Part shown: positions 1-7,863 of the stretch, piece by piece
Layout of the letters: every line of letters starts with the position of its first letter
Position numbering within the stretch: position 1 is the first letter of the stretch
Source: Usitatibacter sp035624355
Lineage (GTDB): Bacteria; Pseudomonadota; Gammaproteobacteria; Burkholderiales; Usitatibacteraceae
Assembly: GCA_035624355.1 (NCBI GenBank)
Contig: DASPRQ010000050.1
Span: 1-31,860 of the forward strand
Direction of reading: 5' to 3'
DNA: 31,860 nucleotides
Position numbers and translations under genes: made by a program
The notes under the pieces: generated by a model
What the model saw: the letters and a program-made list of their open reading frames with translations, nothing else
What the model was told of the DNA's origin: nothing
The model's database searches: none

Positions 1-550
1 GCACGACCATCGGGCCCACGATGAGGACGTTGCCGTTGGTCACGCCGTTGCCGCAATTGGTGCCCGACGCCGTGAGGCCGCCGAAGTAGTTGCCGGCGAG
101 CTGGTTCACCTTCCACGTCTGGCGCACGATGCTCTTCGTGACGAGCGTGCCGTTCACGACGTACTGGAGCGTGCCCGTCGTGTCGCTGGTGAAGGTGAAG
201 GAGATCGTGCCCACGACGTAGGCCTTCACCGCGGCCGGATCGAACGAAGTGGCGCCGTAGAACGGACCGTTGGTCTTGAAGAGCGTGCCGATGAAGGTCG
301 TCTGGTTTCCGGCGGAGGTGGGCTGCACGGTGGAAGCGACGAACCAGTTGGGCGCCCCGTCGGCGCCGTACACGAAGAGCGTGGCGAAGATCGTGTCGTG
401 CTGCTGGATCACGTTCACGCCCCAGCCGGATTCGTTCGGGTTCCACCAGAGGTCGGTGTAGTCGGTGGAGTAGGTGCCGGCGGCCGCGGGCAGGGCGAGC
501 GCGAGGCCCGCGAGGAAGGCCGCCGCGCGGCGCACGAGGGTCGGGATCAT
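1..550 (-). CDS. Secreted protein of unknown function, C-terminally truncated by the window edge
   Basis: Reading the minus strand from the ATG at 550 gives 183 codons with no stop before the window ends, so the C-terminus is missing. A GGAG lies 7 nt upstream of the ATG. Residues 1-24 form a Sec signal peptide (RR, a hydrophobic Leu/Ala stretch, then AAAG). The mature part starts with a YTDLWWNPNESGWGVNVIQQ motif followed by an FATLFVYG strand. From memory, this Trp-rich signature recurs in secreted proteins of Betaproteobacteria and Xanthomonadales, often as a repeated beta-rich unit attached to other domains; I know of no assigned biochemical role. The visible part is rich in Thr, Gly and aromatic residues, as expected for a beta-sandwich. 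What follows the unit lies outside the window. Confidence 0.8.
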   Translation of the reverse strand, partial: MIPTLVRRAAAFLAGLALALPAAAGTYSTDYTDLWWNPNESGWGVNVIQQHDTIFATLFVYGADGAPNWFVASTVQPTSAGNQTTFIGTLFKTNGPFYGATSFDPAAVKAYVVGTISFTFTSDTTGTLQYVVNGTLVTKSIVRQTWKVNQLAGNYFGGLTASGTNCGNGVTNGNVLIVGPMVV

Positions 551-612
551 GGAAAGGCTCCGTGCGGAAGGGACTCCGCCATGATACGCAACGCCGCCGG
601 CCCGAGGCGCTC

Positions 613-1344
613 CTAGCGCAGCAGCTTCTTCAGCGCGTCGAGCGCCCCGCCCACCCCGCCCTTGCGCAGCAGCTCGATGTTGGTGAGCACCTTCTGCGCG
701 ATGCGCGCCTGCAGCTCGAGCGCCACGATGTTGCCGATCGCGCTCGCGGTGAGGCCGCCCTCGCGCCGGCCCAGGTTCTCGAGGGCGATGTCGGGGATGT
801 CGAAGGTGATGCCCTGCCCGCGCAGCTCCGGGTTCGTCATGGTCACGCTCGCGCGGCGGATCTCCAGGCGATCGACGATGAACCGGCGCCCCGCCGGCTT
901 CTCCTTCTCCGCCGCCGCGCGCTCGCCCGGCGATGCGCTGGAGTCCTCGACGTGCCGCTGGATGTGCTTCTGGATCGCCTCGAGGTTGGTCCCGCGGTCG
1001 GAGCGCTCGAAGGTGATGACGGGCGAGTCCACGAGGAGCTCGTGGATGCGCACGACCGGCTGCGCGAGGGTCGCCGGCTCGAGGACCACGCGGATCTCGC
1101 CCACGCGCATCGCGTGGGACGACGTGAATCCCGCGGGGTTGCCGATCTCCAGGTCGCGCACCACGCCGATGCCGCTCCGCGCCGAGATGTCGACCGCGCC
1201 CACCTTCACGTCCACGCCGGCCACCTCGGGCGCGTAGTGCTCGAGCGCGACTCGCACGATGAGGTCGAGCGAGTGATACGCCCAGTACGCGCCCGCCGCC
1301 ACCAGCGCGAGGACGATCGCGGCGACGGCGAGCGCCTTCTTCAT
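613..1344 (-). CDS. AsmA-like membrane-anchored envelope protein
   Basis: A 243-residue protein. Residues 1-27 (MKKALAVAAIVLALV...) form one N-terminal membrane anchor; the rest is predicted periplasmic. The pattern after the anchor (a V-x-V-G-x-V-D-I strand, then GVVRDLEIGNPAGF) and the later LLVDSPVITFER strand resemble the start of AsmA/DUF748-type proteins, which are linked to outer-membrane lipid homeostasis. At this length it would be a short member rather than a full-length AsmA. A Lys/Glu-rich linker (about residues 135-150) divides two beta-rich parts. It starts 14 nt after the aminopeptidase stop and is probably the last gene of the metal-transport operon. The family call is by style, not by a diagnostic motif. 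Confidence 0.6.
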   Translation of the reverse strand: MKKALAVAAIVLALVAAGAYWAYHSLDLIVRVALEHYAPEVAGVDVKVGAVDISARSGIGVVRDLEIGNPAGFTSSHAMRVGEIRVVLEPATLAQPVVRIHELLVDSPVITFERSDRGTNLEAIQKHIQRHVEDSSASPGERAAAEKEKPAGRRFIVDRLEIRRASVTMTNPELRGQGITFDIPDIALENLGRREGGLTASAIGNIVALELQARIAQKVLTNIELLRKGGVGGALDALKKLLR

Positions 1345-1358
1345 CCGGCCGCGGATCC

Positions 1359-2729
1359 CTAATCCGGCGCGATCGCGGCGAGCACCGCGCGCAGCGCCTG
1401 GGCCTCGCCGCCCGCCGGACGCCCGGGGCGCGCCGCCTCGTTCCAGGCGTAGACGTCGAGGTGCGCCCAGCGCACGGCGTCCGGCACGAAGTGCTCGAGG
1501 AAGAGTGCCGCCACGATCGCGCCCGCGAATCCGGACTTGCCCGAGTTCGAGAAGTCCGCGACCTCGCTCGAGAAGAGCCTCCGGTAGCCGCGCCAGAGCG
1601 GCAGGCGCCAGAGCGGATCCTGGAGCGCCTCGGAGGCCGCCTCGATGCGCGAGGCGAGGCCTTCGTCGTTGCAGAAGAGCGCCGGGAGCTCCGGCCCGAG
1701 CGCGATGCGCGCCGCGCCCGTGAGGGTGGCGAAATCGACGAGGGTGGCGGGATTGCGCTCGGCGGCATAGGCGAGCGCGTCGGCGAGGATCACGCGCCCC
1801 TCGGCGTCGGTGTTGCCGATCTCGACCGCGTGCCCCTTCCTCGTGCGCACCACGTCGCCGGGGCGGTACGCGTTGCCGGAGATGGCGTTCTCGACCGCGG
1901 GCACGAGCACCTGGAGGTCGACCGGCAGGCGGCGCTGCATCACGAGGCGCGCGAGCGCGAGGGCGTGGGCGGCGCCCCCCATGTCCTTCTTCATGAGGCG
2001 CATGCCCTCGGCGCCCTTGATGTCGAGCCCGCCGCTGTCGAAGCACACGCCCTTGCCCACGATGGCGAGCCGCGGGTGCTTCGCGTTGCCCCAGCGGATC
2101 TCGATGAGCCGCGGGGCCCTCGCGGCCGCCCGTCCCACGGCGTGGATCGCGGGAAAGCCCTCGGCGAGGAGCTCGTCGCCGACCCACTCGCGGAAGCGCG
2201 CGCCGAAGAGCCCGGCCTGCTCGCGCGCGGCTTGCGAGAGCTCCTGCGGCCCCATGTCCTCCGAGGGCGTGTTCACGAGGTCGCGCACGAGCCGCACCGC
2301 GCGCGCCATCTCGAGCGCCTCGGCGACGCGCCGCGAATCCTCGACCTGCAGCTCGGCGGGCGCGCGCTTCGCCTTGCGGTAGCGCTCGAACCGGTAGCCG
2401 CCCAGGTCCCACGCGAAGGCCGCGTGCTCCGGCGCGATGGCGACCGATCCGCGCGCGAGCGAGTAGCGTCCCCGCGGAAGCTTCATCGGCAGGAACGCGA
2501 GCGCCCACGGATCCGCGGGGTCGCGCACGCCGGCGAGGACGCCCGCGGCGTTACCCTTCGCGTCGGCGAGCATCACGTAGGTGTCGGGCGAGCCGTCGAA
2601 GCCGCACGAGCGCGCCCAGCGGCGCTGCGCCGGCGGAAGCGATTCGAGGAGCTTGTCGGCCCGGCGCGCGTCGGTCGCGAAGACGGGAACGGCCGCTTCG
2701 AACTTCTTCTTGTCGGTGATGACCGTCAT
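1359..2729 (-). CDS. Leucyl aminopeptidase family protein (peptidase M17)
   Basis: A 456-residue cytosolic di-metal aminopeptidase that removes N-terminal residues from peptides. The M17 metal and catalytic residues are all present with the spacing of E. coli PepA: K226 and D231 (VGKGVCFDSGG), catalytic-type K238, D249 (KKDMGG), D308 and E310 (NTDAEGR), and R312. The N-terminal half is shorter and more divergent than in PepA, so this may be the PepB/short-PepA-like subgroup; I do not assign a symbol. It follows the ZnuB-like permease after 30 nt, and its start codon lies inside a perfect hairpin and overlaps a tiny upstream ORF (see 2726-2758). Placing a metallopeptidase behind a metal importer suggests a functional link, which is inference. 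Confidence 0.93.
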   Translation of the reverse strand: MTVITDKKKFEAAVPVFATDARRADKLLESLPPAQRRWARSCGFDGSPDTYVMLADAKGNAAGVLAGVRDPADPWALAFLPMKLPRGRYSLARGSVAIAPEHAAFAWDLGGYRFERYRKAKRAPAELQVEDSRRVAEALEMARAVRLVRDLVNTPSEDMGPQELSQAAREQAGLFGARFREWVGDELLAEGFPAIHAVGRAAARAPRLIEIRWGNAKHPRLAIVGKGVCFDSGGLDIKGAEGMRLMKKDMGGAAHALALARLVMQRRLPVDLQVLVPAVENAISGNAYRPGDVVRTRKGHAVEIGNTDAEGRVILADALAYAAERNPATLVDFATLTGAARIALGPELPALFCNDEGLASRIEAASEALQDPLWRLPLWRGYRRLFSSEVADFSNSGKSGFAGAIVAALFLEHFVPDAVRWAHLDVYAWNEAARPGRPAGGEAQALRAVLAAIAPD

Positions 2730-2758
2730 GCCCGTTTCCGTCGAAGGGAAACGGGCAT
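2726..2758 (-). other. Ten-codon leader ORF ending in an ATGA overlap with the aminopeptidase start
   Basis: On the minus strand an ATG at 2758 opens the ORF MPVSLRRKRA followed by TGA. The TGA overlaps the aminopeptidase ATG as ATGA. The ORF begins one base after the TAG of the ZnuB-like gene, so ribosomes could pass from permease to leader to aminopeptidase by reinitiation. It contains four basic residues in a row (CGA CGG AAA CGG). It fills the hairpin described at 2728-2758, so its ATG may simply be the mirror of the aminopeptidase ATG in the palindrome. Whether it is translated cannot be told from sequence alone. Confidence 0.35.
2728..2758 (-). promoter_or_regulatory. Perfect 12-bp hairpin spanning the aminopeptidase start codon
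   Basis: ATGCCCGTTTCC (2728-2739) pairs perfectly with GGAAACGGGCAT (2747-2758), leaving a 7-base loop. In the minus-strand transcript the 3' arm holds the only plausible ribosome-binding bases (GGAAAC) and most of the aminopeptidase AUG. The structure would therefore block initiation unless opened. No U-tract follows, so it is not a standard intrinsic terminator. A protein-binding palindrome is an alternative reading. Confidence 0.55.
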
Positions 2759-2759
2759 T

Positions 2760-3524
2760 CTAGCGCCCTGGCGTCGCCCCCCTCGTGAACGGGTACCACG
2801 CGAGCCCGGCGGCGACCAGCGTCCACACGATCGCCGCGCCGCTCGGCAGATCCGTCGCCGTCGAGGCGAGCAGCCCCGCCGCGTAGCCCGCCACTCCGAT
2901 CGCCCACGCCGCGGGGAGCCGCCCGCGCCCCATGCGGCGCGTGGCGAGCGGCGGGACGATCAGGGTGGCGAACACCAGGTAGAGGCCGACGAGCTGCACG
3001 GAGAGCGTGACGCACAGGGCGAAGAGCACGTAGAACCCCGCGCGCCCCAGCCGCCCGCGCAGGCCGAACCACGCGGCGAGCACGCCTGCGTAGACGAGCG
3101 CCGTCCAGCCGAGGCGCGCCGGTTCCGCCCACAGGATCTGTCCGACGAGGAGATCGCGCAGGTGCTCGCTGCCGTGGGGGTTGGACGCGAGCAGCAGCAG
3201 GCTCGCGGTCGCCCCGAGCACGAACACCACGCCGATCACCGCCTCCTGCACGTCGGGCCAGGTCCTCTCGGTCCACGTGAGCAGCAGCGCCCCCCCGAGC
3301 GCCGCGGCGAAGGCGGCGACCTGCACCGCGAGGCCGTGCGTCCCGAATCCCAGCCGGTCGGCGACGATCACGCCGCAGCCGGCGATCTGCGCGATGGCGA
3401 GGTCGATGAAGACGATGCCGCGCGCGAGCACCTGCGTGCCGAGGGGCACATGGGTGGCCGTGACCAGCAGCCCCGCCGCGAAGGCGGGGACGAGGATCGA
3501 GAGGTCGAGCGCGTCGAGGCTCAT
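2760..3524 (-). CDS. Metal ABC transporter permease, ZnuB-like
   Basis: A 254-residue integral membrane protein of the ABC-3 (ZnuB/MntB/TroB) family, which forms the inner-membrane channel for Zn2+, Mn2+ or Fe2+ import. About eight hydrophobic segments span the length. Family-type features are the early GTQVLARGIVFIDLAIAQ loop, which usually contacts the ATPase, and the later LYLVFATLIVPPLATRR segment. The start is set by a 4-bp ATGA overlap with the upstream binding-protein gene, indicating translational coupling. No cognate ATPase gene (znuC) is present in this operon or elsewhere in the window. Metal specificity is not readable from the permease; zinc is favoured by the partner protein. 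Confidence 0.88.
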   Translation of the reverse strand: MSLDALDLSILVPAFAAGLLVTATHVPLGTQVLARGIVFIDLAIAQIAGCGVIVADRLGFGTHGLAVQVAAFAAALGGALLLTWTERTWPDVQEAVIGVVFVLGATASLLLLASNPHGSEHLRDLLVGQILWAEPARLGWTALVYAGVLAAWFGLRGRLGRAGFYVLFALCVTLSVQLVGLYLVFATLIVPPLATRRMGRGRLPAAWAIGVAGYAAGLLASTATDLPSGAAIVWTLVAAGLAWYPFTRGATPGR

Positions 3525-4426
3525 GCGGCACCCTTGAGAAGCCGCTCGATCGTGTCCTGGTAGAAGCCGAAGAGGTCCTTCGCGCCGTCCGTCCCTCCGA
3601 CGGTGAAGGGCAGCATCACCACCCGGATCTTCGCCCGCTCGCCGAGCCATTCCGAGGCCTGGTCGCTCTGGTAGGCGGCGTGCACGACCATCTTCGCGGG
3701 CTGGCGCTGGAGCGTGGCGAGCACTTCGGCGAGATGCGAGGTCGTGGGCTCCATGCCGGGCTTGGGCTCGAGCGCCGCCACTTCCTTCAGGCCGAGCCAC
3801 GCCTCGAGGTAGGTGAAGCCCTTGTGCTGCACGACGATGGGCACGCCCTTCAACGGCGCGGCCTCCTGCTCCCACTTCGCGATCGCCGCGTTCCAGCGGC
3901 TCGAGAAGTCCCGGTAGCGCGACTGGAAGTAGGCGGCGTCCGCGGGATCGAGCTGCTGCAGGCGCTGCGAGAGCGCGGCGGCCACGCGCGCGACGTTGCG
4001 CGGATCCCCCTGGATGTGGGGATCGCCCTGCGGGTGGACGTCGCCCTCGGCGCGATCGAGGCGCGTGGGCTTGCCGAGGAGGGCCACGACGCTCGTCGCC
4101 TCGAAGTAGCCGGGGCTTCCGGGCTGCACCTTGTCGTTGCCCGCCTGCTGGAGCACGAGGGGGAGCCAGCCCACCTCGAGCTCCGCCCCGGTGGCCACCA
4201 CGAGGTCGGCGGTACGCGCGCGCGCGATGAGGCTGGGGCGCGCCTGGACATGGTGCGGGTCCTGCAGGGGACTGGTCGCGCAGTAGACGCGGACCTTGTC
4301 GCCGCCCAGCTCCTGCGAAAGCGCGGCCCATTCGGGCACGGTCGCGAAGACGCCGAGCGCCGCGTGCGCCGCGCCGCACGCGGCGGCGAGCGCGAGGGCG
4401 AGGATGAATCTCGGGATCGATGGCAT
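3521..4426 (-). CDS. Metal ABC transporter substrate-binding protein, ZnuA-like
   Basis: A 301-residue periplasmic protein of the cluster A-I (ZnuA/TroA/SitA) metal-binding family. A Sec signal peptide covers about residues 1-22 (ending AAHA). Likely metal ligands are in the expected order: the H58/H59 pair in QDPHH, H137 in GDPHIQGDP, H201 in VVQHKGF, and D255 in YQSDQASEW. The loop around 129-142 is short with few histidines compared with E. coli ZnuA. The gene begins 8 nt after the porin stop and overlaps the permease start by 4 nt. Zinc is the most likely cargo, with manganese possible; histidine-rich ligation favours zinc. Confidence 0.9.
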   Translation of the reverse strand: MPSIPRFILALALAAACGAAHAALGVFATVPEWAALSQELGGDKVRVYCATSPLQDPHHVQARPSLIARARTADLVVATGAELEVGWLPLVLQQAGNDKVQPGSPGYFEATSVVALLGKPTRLDRAEGDVHPQGDPHIQGDPRNVARVAAALSQRLQQLDPADAAYFQSRYRDFSSRWNAAIAKWEQEAAPLKGVPIVVQHKGFTYLEAWLGLKEVAALEPKPGMEPTTSHLAEVLATLQRQPAKMVVHAAYQSDQASEWLGERAKIRVVMLPFTVGGTDGAKDLFGFYQDTIERLLKGAA

Positions 4427-4434
4427 GGCTGCTC

Positions 4435-5847
4435 CTAGAAGATGTGCGCGCCGTGCGCGCCGAGGCTGAGGATGTACTGGAGGTACCACTCGTTGTCGGT
4501 GAAGCCGGGGCTCACCTTCGCCTGGCCGAACTGCAGGCGCACGCGGCTGAACTCCGAGGGGCTCCAGTCGAGCATCGCGGTCGAGCGCTCCGGATGGAAG
4601 GACGACGGCGTGAGGAAGACCGCGTTGGCGCCGTAGTCCACGGTGCCCGGGTCGAGGCGGTCGTAGCGCAGGCCGAAGCGCCACAGCGGCATGAACTGGT
4701 AGATGCCCTGGATGTAGCCGCCGGCCTGTCGCGACGTGTAGGGCGCGGTCGTGGACGAGACCGCCCCCGCGGGGAAGACCTCGAGGTCGCCGTCCTCGCG
4801 CCGCCAGAAGTATTCGCCCTGGAGCTTGAAGTTCGTGTAGTGCGGATCGCCGTGGGGCGCCCACTTCCACACGAAGCTCGCGTTCCACAGGCGGCTGCGC
4901 CCCGAGAACCCCACGAGCGCGGGATTGCCGGAGGCGTCGGGAATGGTGTCCTCGCGCGACCCGGCGCCCGTCTGCAGGTACGAGACGCCGGCGAGCCAGC
5001 TGTGGCTGTCGCCGACGTCGCCGCCCGTGCGCGCGAAGACCACGCCCGAGCCCGCGCCGTTCTTGTTCCGGTCCGTGCCGGGGAAGGCGTCGCCGTTGCC
5101 GACCTCGCCGCCCAGCATGAGGTATTGGTCGGTGGGCGCGACCCACGTGAGCTGCACGCCGTTCTGCTGGTACTGGCCGCCGAGGAAGGCCTGATAGGCG
5201 AGCGGCGCGTCGGTGAAGTCCCAGACGTGATTGTGCTGCTCGTTGAGGTAGCCGAGGCCGGAGAAGAAGCGCCCGAACTTCGGCACTGCGTCGAAGGGCG
5301 CGCCCTTGAGGATGCCGTACGCCTCCTCGACCGACACCGTGTCCTCCGGCGTGATCGAGAAGATGAGGCTTCCGCTGAACAGCGGATCGACGTTCGCGGA
5401 GAAGGCGAGCTCCGATTCCCCGAGCGAGAACCCGCGCTTGCCCGGCCCCACGTCGCCGCCCTGGAGGAAGCCGGCCATGCGCCACCGGTTCGGATCCTGC
5501 GAGAGGTTGGCGTACTGGCCGTTGAGGATCGCCGAGATGGCGGGGTTGAAGGCGGCGAGCCCGCGCGTGGGCGAAGCTCCGGCGGCGGGGGCGCTCGGCG
5601 CGGGCGCCTGCGCGACCGGGGGCGGCGCGGCCTGCGCCTTCTCGGCGGCGGCCTTCGCCGCGGCCGCTTCCGCCTCCGCCGCATCAAGGCGTTCCTCGAG
5701 CGCCTTGATGCGCGCCTCGTAGCTGCGCTTGAGATCCTGGATCTGCGCGCGGATCTGGTCGAGCTCCGCGTCGCTCGCGGCCCATGCGTTCGGGCCGCAC
5801 GTCAATGCGAGCGCCCACGCGAGCGCCGCCAGCATGCGTCTGTGCAC
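4435..5847 (-). CDS. Outer-membrane porin with N-terminal coiled coil, metal-operon associated
   Basis: A 470-residue protein. The chosen GTG at 5847 has a GGAGG 7 nt upstream; an in-frame ATG at 5835 has no better site. Residues 1-24 are a signal peptide. Next come a heptad-like coiled coil (about 25-70, beginning AELDQIRAQIQDLKRSYEA) and an Ala/Pro linker (about 70-95), then alternating aromatic beta strands to a C-terminal Phe, typical of BamA-dependent barrels. The coiled-coil-plus-barrel layout resembles OprP/OprO-type porins. Its place as the gene before a ZnuA-ZnuB pair suggests it lets metal, or a metal chelate, through the outer membrane. That role is inferred from context. Confidence 0.82.
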   Translation of the reverse strand: MHRRMLAALAWALALTCGPNAWAASDAELDQIRAQIQDLKRSYEARIKALEERLDAAEAEAAAAKAAAEKAQAAPPPVAQAPAPSAPAAGASPTRGLAAFNPAISAILNGQYANLSQDPNRWRMAGFLQGGDVGPGKRGFSLGESELAFSANVDPLFSGSLIFSITPEDTVSVEEAYGILKGAPFDAVPKFGRFFSGLGYLNEQHNHVWDFTDAPLAYQAFLGGQYQQNGVQLTWVAPTDQYLMLGGEVGNGDAFPGTDRNKNGAGSGVVFARTGGDVGDSHSWLAGVSYLQTGAGSREDTIPDASGNPALVGFSGRSRLWNASFVWKWAPHGDPHYTNFKLQGEYFWRREDGDLEVFPAGAVSSTTAPYTSRQAGGYIQGIYQFMPLWRFGLRYDRLDPGTVDYGANAVFLTPSSFHPERSTAMLDWSPSEFSRVRLQFGQAKVSPGFTDNEWYLQYILSLGAHGAHIF

Positions 5848-5903
5848 GATTGAACCTCCGGTCGTGATGGAAATGCGCCGCGCGGGGCGGCGGAACCATA
5901 CGG

Positions 5904-6215
5904 CTAGAGGAGCGCGGGAGGACCTCGCGAAAGGAAGGCGTAGCGCGGCGCGACGCAGGCCGAGGAGAAAGGCCGCTCGCGCGGCGCTGCGTCGGACCCG
6001 CCGATCAGCGGGACCGCGGGCAGCGAGACGCCGACGGCGCCGGCGAGCTGCGCGCAGGCGAAGCACTCGTCGCACGTCGAGCCCAGCGGCAGCGACCCCT
6101 TGTGCTCGACCTGCTGGATGGCGTGGCCGAGGTCGTGCAGCGCCGCCGCCTGCTCACCGAAGAGCAGGGCGAGGGCGAGCCCGAGGGCGGAACCGAGATG
6201 GCGCAACGACTTCAT
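5904..6215 (-). CDS. DUF2946-like small exported His/Cys protein
   Basis: A 103-residue protein started at the ATG at 6215, which gives a clean signal peptide (MKSLRHLGSALGLALALLF...). A start at 6296 would place 27 extra polar residues before it. The mature part has HDLGHAIQQVEHKG and CDECFAC, giving three His and three Cys close together, and ends in SRGPPALL. This layout matches the DUF2946 style (exported, short, a CxxC-type pair, a terminal R-x-PP). A second protein of this style lies at 7864-8250. It is 56 nt upstream of the porin and probably heads the metal operon. A role in periplasmic metal handling is plausible but untested. Confidence 0.68.
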   Translation of the reverse strand: MKSLRHLGSALGLALALLFGEQAAALHDLGHAIQQVEHKGSLPLGSTCDECFACAQLAGAVGVSLPAVPLIGGSDAAPRERPFSSACVAPRYAFLSRGPPALL

Positions 6216-6335
6216 GGAGGATTCAACGCGCGGCCGAGGGCGAAAGCTTACACCTTCCCGCGAAAGCGCCTGCGGGATGTCGAAGCGCGCTACCATGGCC
6301 CGAACTTCCGATCCGCGGCGCAGTCATGGGTTCCT

Positions 6336-6833
6336 ATGCACGCGCGCAACTGGCTTCCCGCCCTCCTGCTCCTCGCCCTGCCCTGCGCGGCGGCGACCCT
6401 GAGCGAAGGAGCGCCCGCCCCGGCCCTCGAGGCGCGTCTCCTCGACGGCCGGACGTTCTCGCTCGCCGGCGAGGGCGGCCACGTCGTCGTGGTCAACTTC
6501 TGGGCCACGTGGTGCGCGCCCTGCCGCGCCGAGATGCCCGCGATCGACGCCTACTACCGCAAGCATCGCGCCGAGGGCCTCGAGGTGCTCGCCGTCAGCA
6601 TGGACGACCCCGCGGACGAGGCGAAGGTGCGGAGCGTCGCCCGGCCGTTCGCCTTCCCGGTGGCGCTCGCCCGCGACGCCGACTTCGAGGGTTACCGGCG
6701 CATCTGGCGCCTACCCCTCACCTTCGTGATCGATCGCCACGGCACCCTCGTCGAGAAGGACTGGTACGGGGACCCGGGCCTCGACGAGGCCCTGCTCGAG
6801 AAGACCGTGACGCCGCTGCTGCGCGCGCGCTGA
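6336..6833 (+). CDS. TlpA/ResA-like periplasmic thioredoxin
   Basis: A 165-residue thioredoxin-fold protein. The ATG at 6336 gives a signal peptide (residues 1-20, hydrophobic core LPALLLLALPCAAA). The redox site WCAPC has its cysteines at C60 and C63, and the LPLTFVID segment supplies the cis-proline loop. This class (AhpC-TSA/Redoxin) reduces disulfides in the periplasm, for example during cytochrome c or copper-centre assembly. Start codons further upstream in this frame run antisense through the DUF2946-like gene and are rejected. It converges with the outer-membrane gene at 6835 with a single base between stops. Its flanking genes are cysteine-rich exported proteins, which could be substrates (inference). 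Confidence 0.9.
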   Translation: MHARNWLPALLLLALPCAAATLSEGAPAPALEARLLDGRTFSLAGEGGHVVVVNFWATWCAPCRAEMPAIDAYYRKHRAEGLEVLAVSMDDPADEAKVRSVARPFAFPVALARDADFEGYRRIWRLPLTFVIDRHGTLVEKDWYGDPGLDEALLEKTVTPLLRAR

Positions 6834-6834
6834 C

Positions 6835-7782
6835 CTAGAAGGCGATGCCCACTCCCGCCGAGACCGAGTAGCGCGGCTCGAGCTGAAATCCGTTCACGCG
6901 TTGGTAGATCGGCACCTGGGCGTAGAGGTAGGCGAGCGCGCCCTTTCCCACGCGGTAGTTGATGCCCGGGCTCAGGTAGACGAGCGTCGCGCCGCTGTTG
7001 TCCACGTCGGCGTTCGCTCCCGATTCCCTCCCCTCGGTGCGCAGGTTGAGCTGGATCTGCGGCGTCACGCGCTCGAAGCTCATGTAGCGCGCGCCGAGCG
7101 AGACGTTGACCCCGGTGCCGGGGCGGAAATCCTCGCGCGAGTTGAGCGGCTGCTGAAGCAAGGCTTCGCCGAAATAGTCCCAGTCGCGGCTGAGCGCCCC
7201 GAACCGGTAGATGCCGAGGAGCAGGTCCGTCGTGCCGGTGCCGGGCTGCAGGCCCCGGTCGAGGGGCTCGCCCTCCTGCGGGCCCGAGATGAACGTGTTG
7301 TGGATGCTTCCCATGGCGAGCTTGAGGCCGAGCTGCAAGCCGACGCTGCGGTCGTCCGAGAGGCCCCGGTAGCGCCCGAGGACGCGCACGTCGCCGATGC
7401 TCTTCGTGTGCGAGGTCGAGACGTCCACGTCGCCTTCCGCGATGGTCGTGTGGTAGCGGTCGAAGTACGGGACCTGGACGTTCACGCCCCAGTCGGCGTT
7501 CACCGCGTAGTCCAAATTGAGGTTGTAGTTGCGGTTGACCGTTTCCTGCTGGATCTCCTGGTCGGTGGGGAACGAGATGGAGCCGCGGTCGACGCTGCCG
7601 GTGCCCGAGCGCAGCTCGTCCTGGACGAAGTAGTCGTAGCGGAAATCGACGTGCAGGCCCTCGTGGGCCGCGCCCTGCGAGATCCAGTCGGTGCTGAGGG
7701 TGCAGCCGCAGCTCGAGCAGGCGAGCGCCGCAGCGGGAACCGCGGCGGCGAGCGCCGCGGCGGATACGTGAACGAATCGCAT
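6835..7782 (-). CDS. Putative outer-membrane beta-barrel with Cys-rich N-terminus
   Basis: A 315-residue exported protein. The signal peptide runs to about A21, and the mature protein begins with C22, C25 and C27 (ACSSCGCTLS). C22 could be a lipidation site, although the -3 residue is Ala rather than Leu. The remainder alternates aromatic/aliphatic and polar residues in barrel-like strands (for example HVDFRYDYFVQ, WGVNVQVPYFDRYH, VGLQLGLKLAMG) and ends in GVGIAF with a terminal Phe, as outer-membrane barrels do. I recognise the pattern of a DUF-type transporter-like barrel but cannot name a substrate. It is 81 nt downstream of the DUF2946 gene, which suggests one transcript and a metal-related role. 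Confidence 0.75.
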   Translation of the reverse strand: MRFVHVSAAALAAAVPAAALACSSCGCTLSTDWISQGAAHEGLHVDFRYDYFVQDELRSGTGSVDRGSISFPTDQEIQQETVNRNYNLNLDYAVNADWGVNVQVPYFDRYHTTIAEGDVDVSTSHTKSIGDVRVLGRYRGLSDDRSVGLQLGLKLAMGSIHNTFISGPQEGEPLDRGLQPGTGTTDLLLGIYRFGALSRDWDYFGEALLQQPLNSREDFRPGTGVNVSLGARYMSFERVTPQIQLNLRTEGRESGANADVDNSGATLVYLSPGINYRVGKGALAYLYAQVPIYQRVNGFQLEPRYSVSAGVGIAF

Positions 7783-7863
7783 GAACTCTCCCGGAGTTCC
7801 ATGAAGCGGGCAGCACGGCTCGCCGCCTACCGGGGCGGGGCCGCGAGTGCGACGCGGGACCGA

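Noticed and set aside
1461..3563. Long plus-strand open frame opposite the aminopeptidase and permease
   Set aside because: Arg/Glu-rich shadow of high-GC coding DNA; no domain, and the minus strand encodes clear M17 and ABC-3 proteins.
5848..6335. Zur-type or other metal-regulator palindrome upstream of the porin and DUF2946-like gene
   Set aside because: No convincing AT-rich inverted repeat was found in either short gap.
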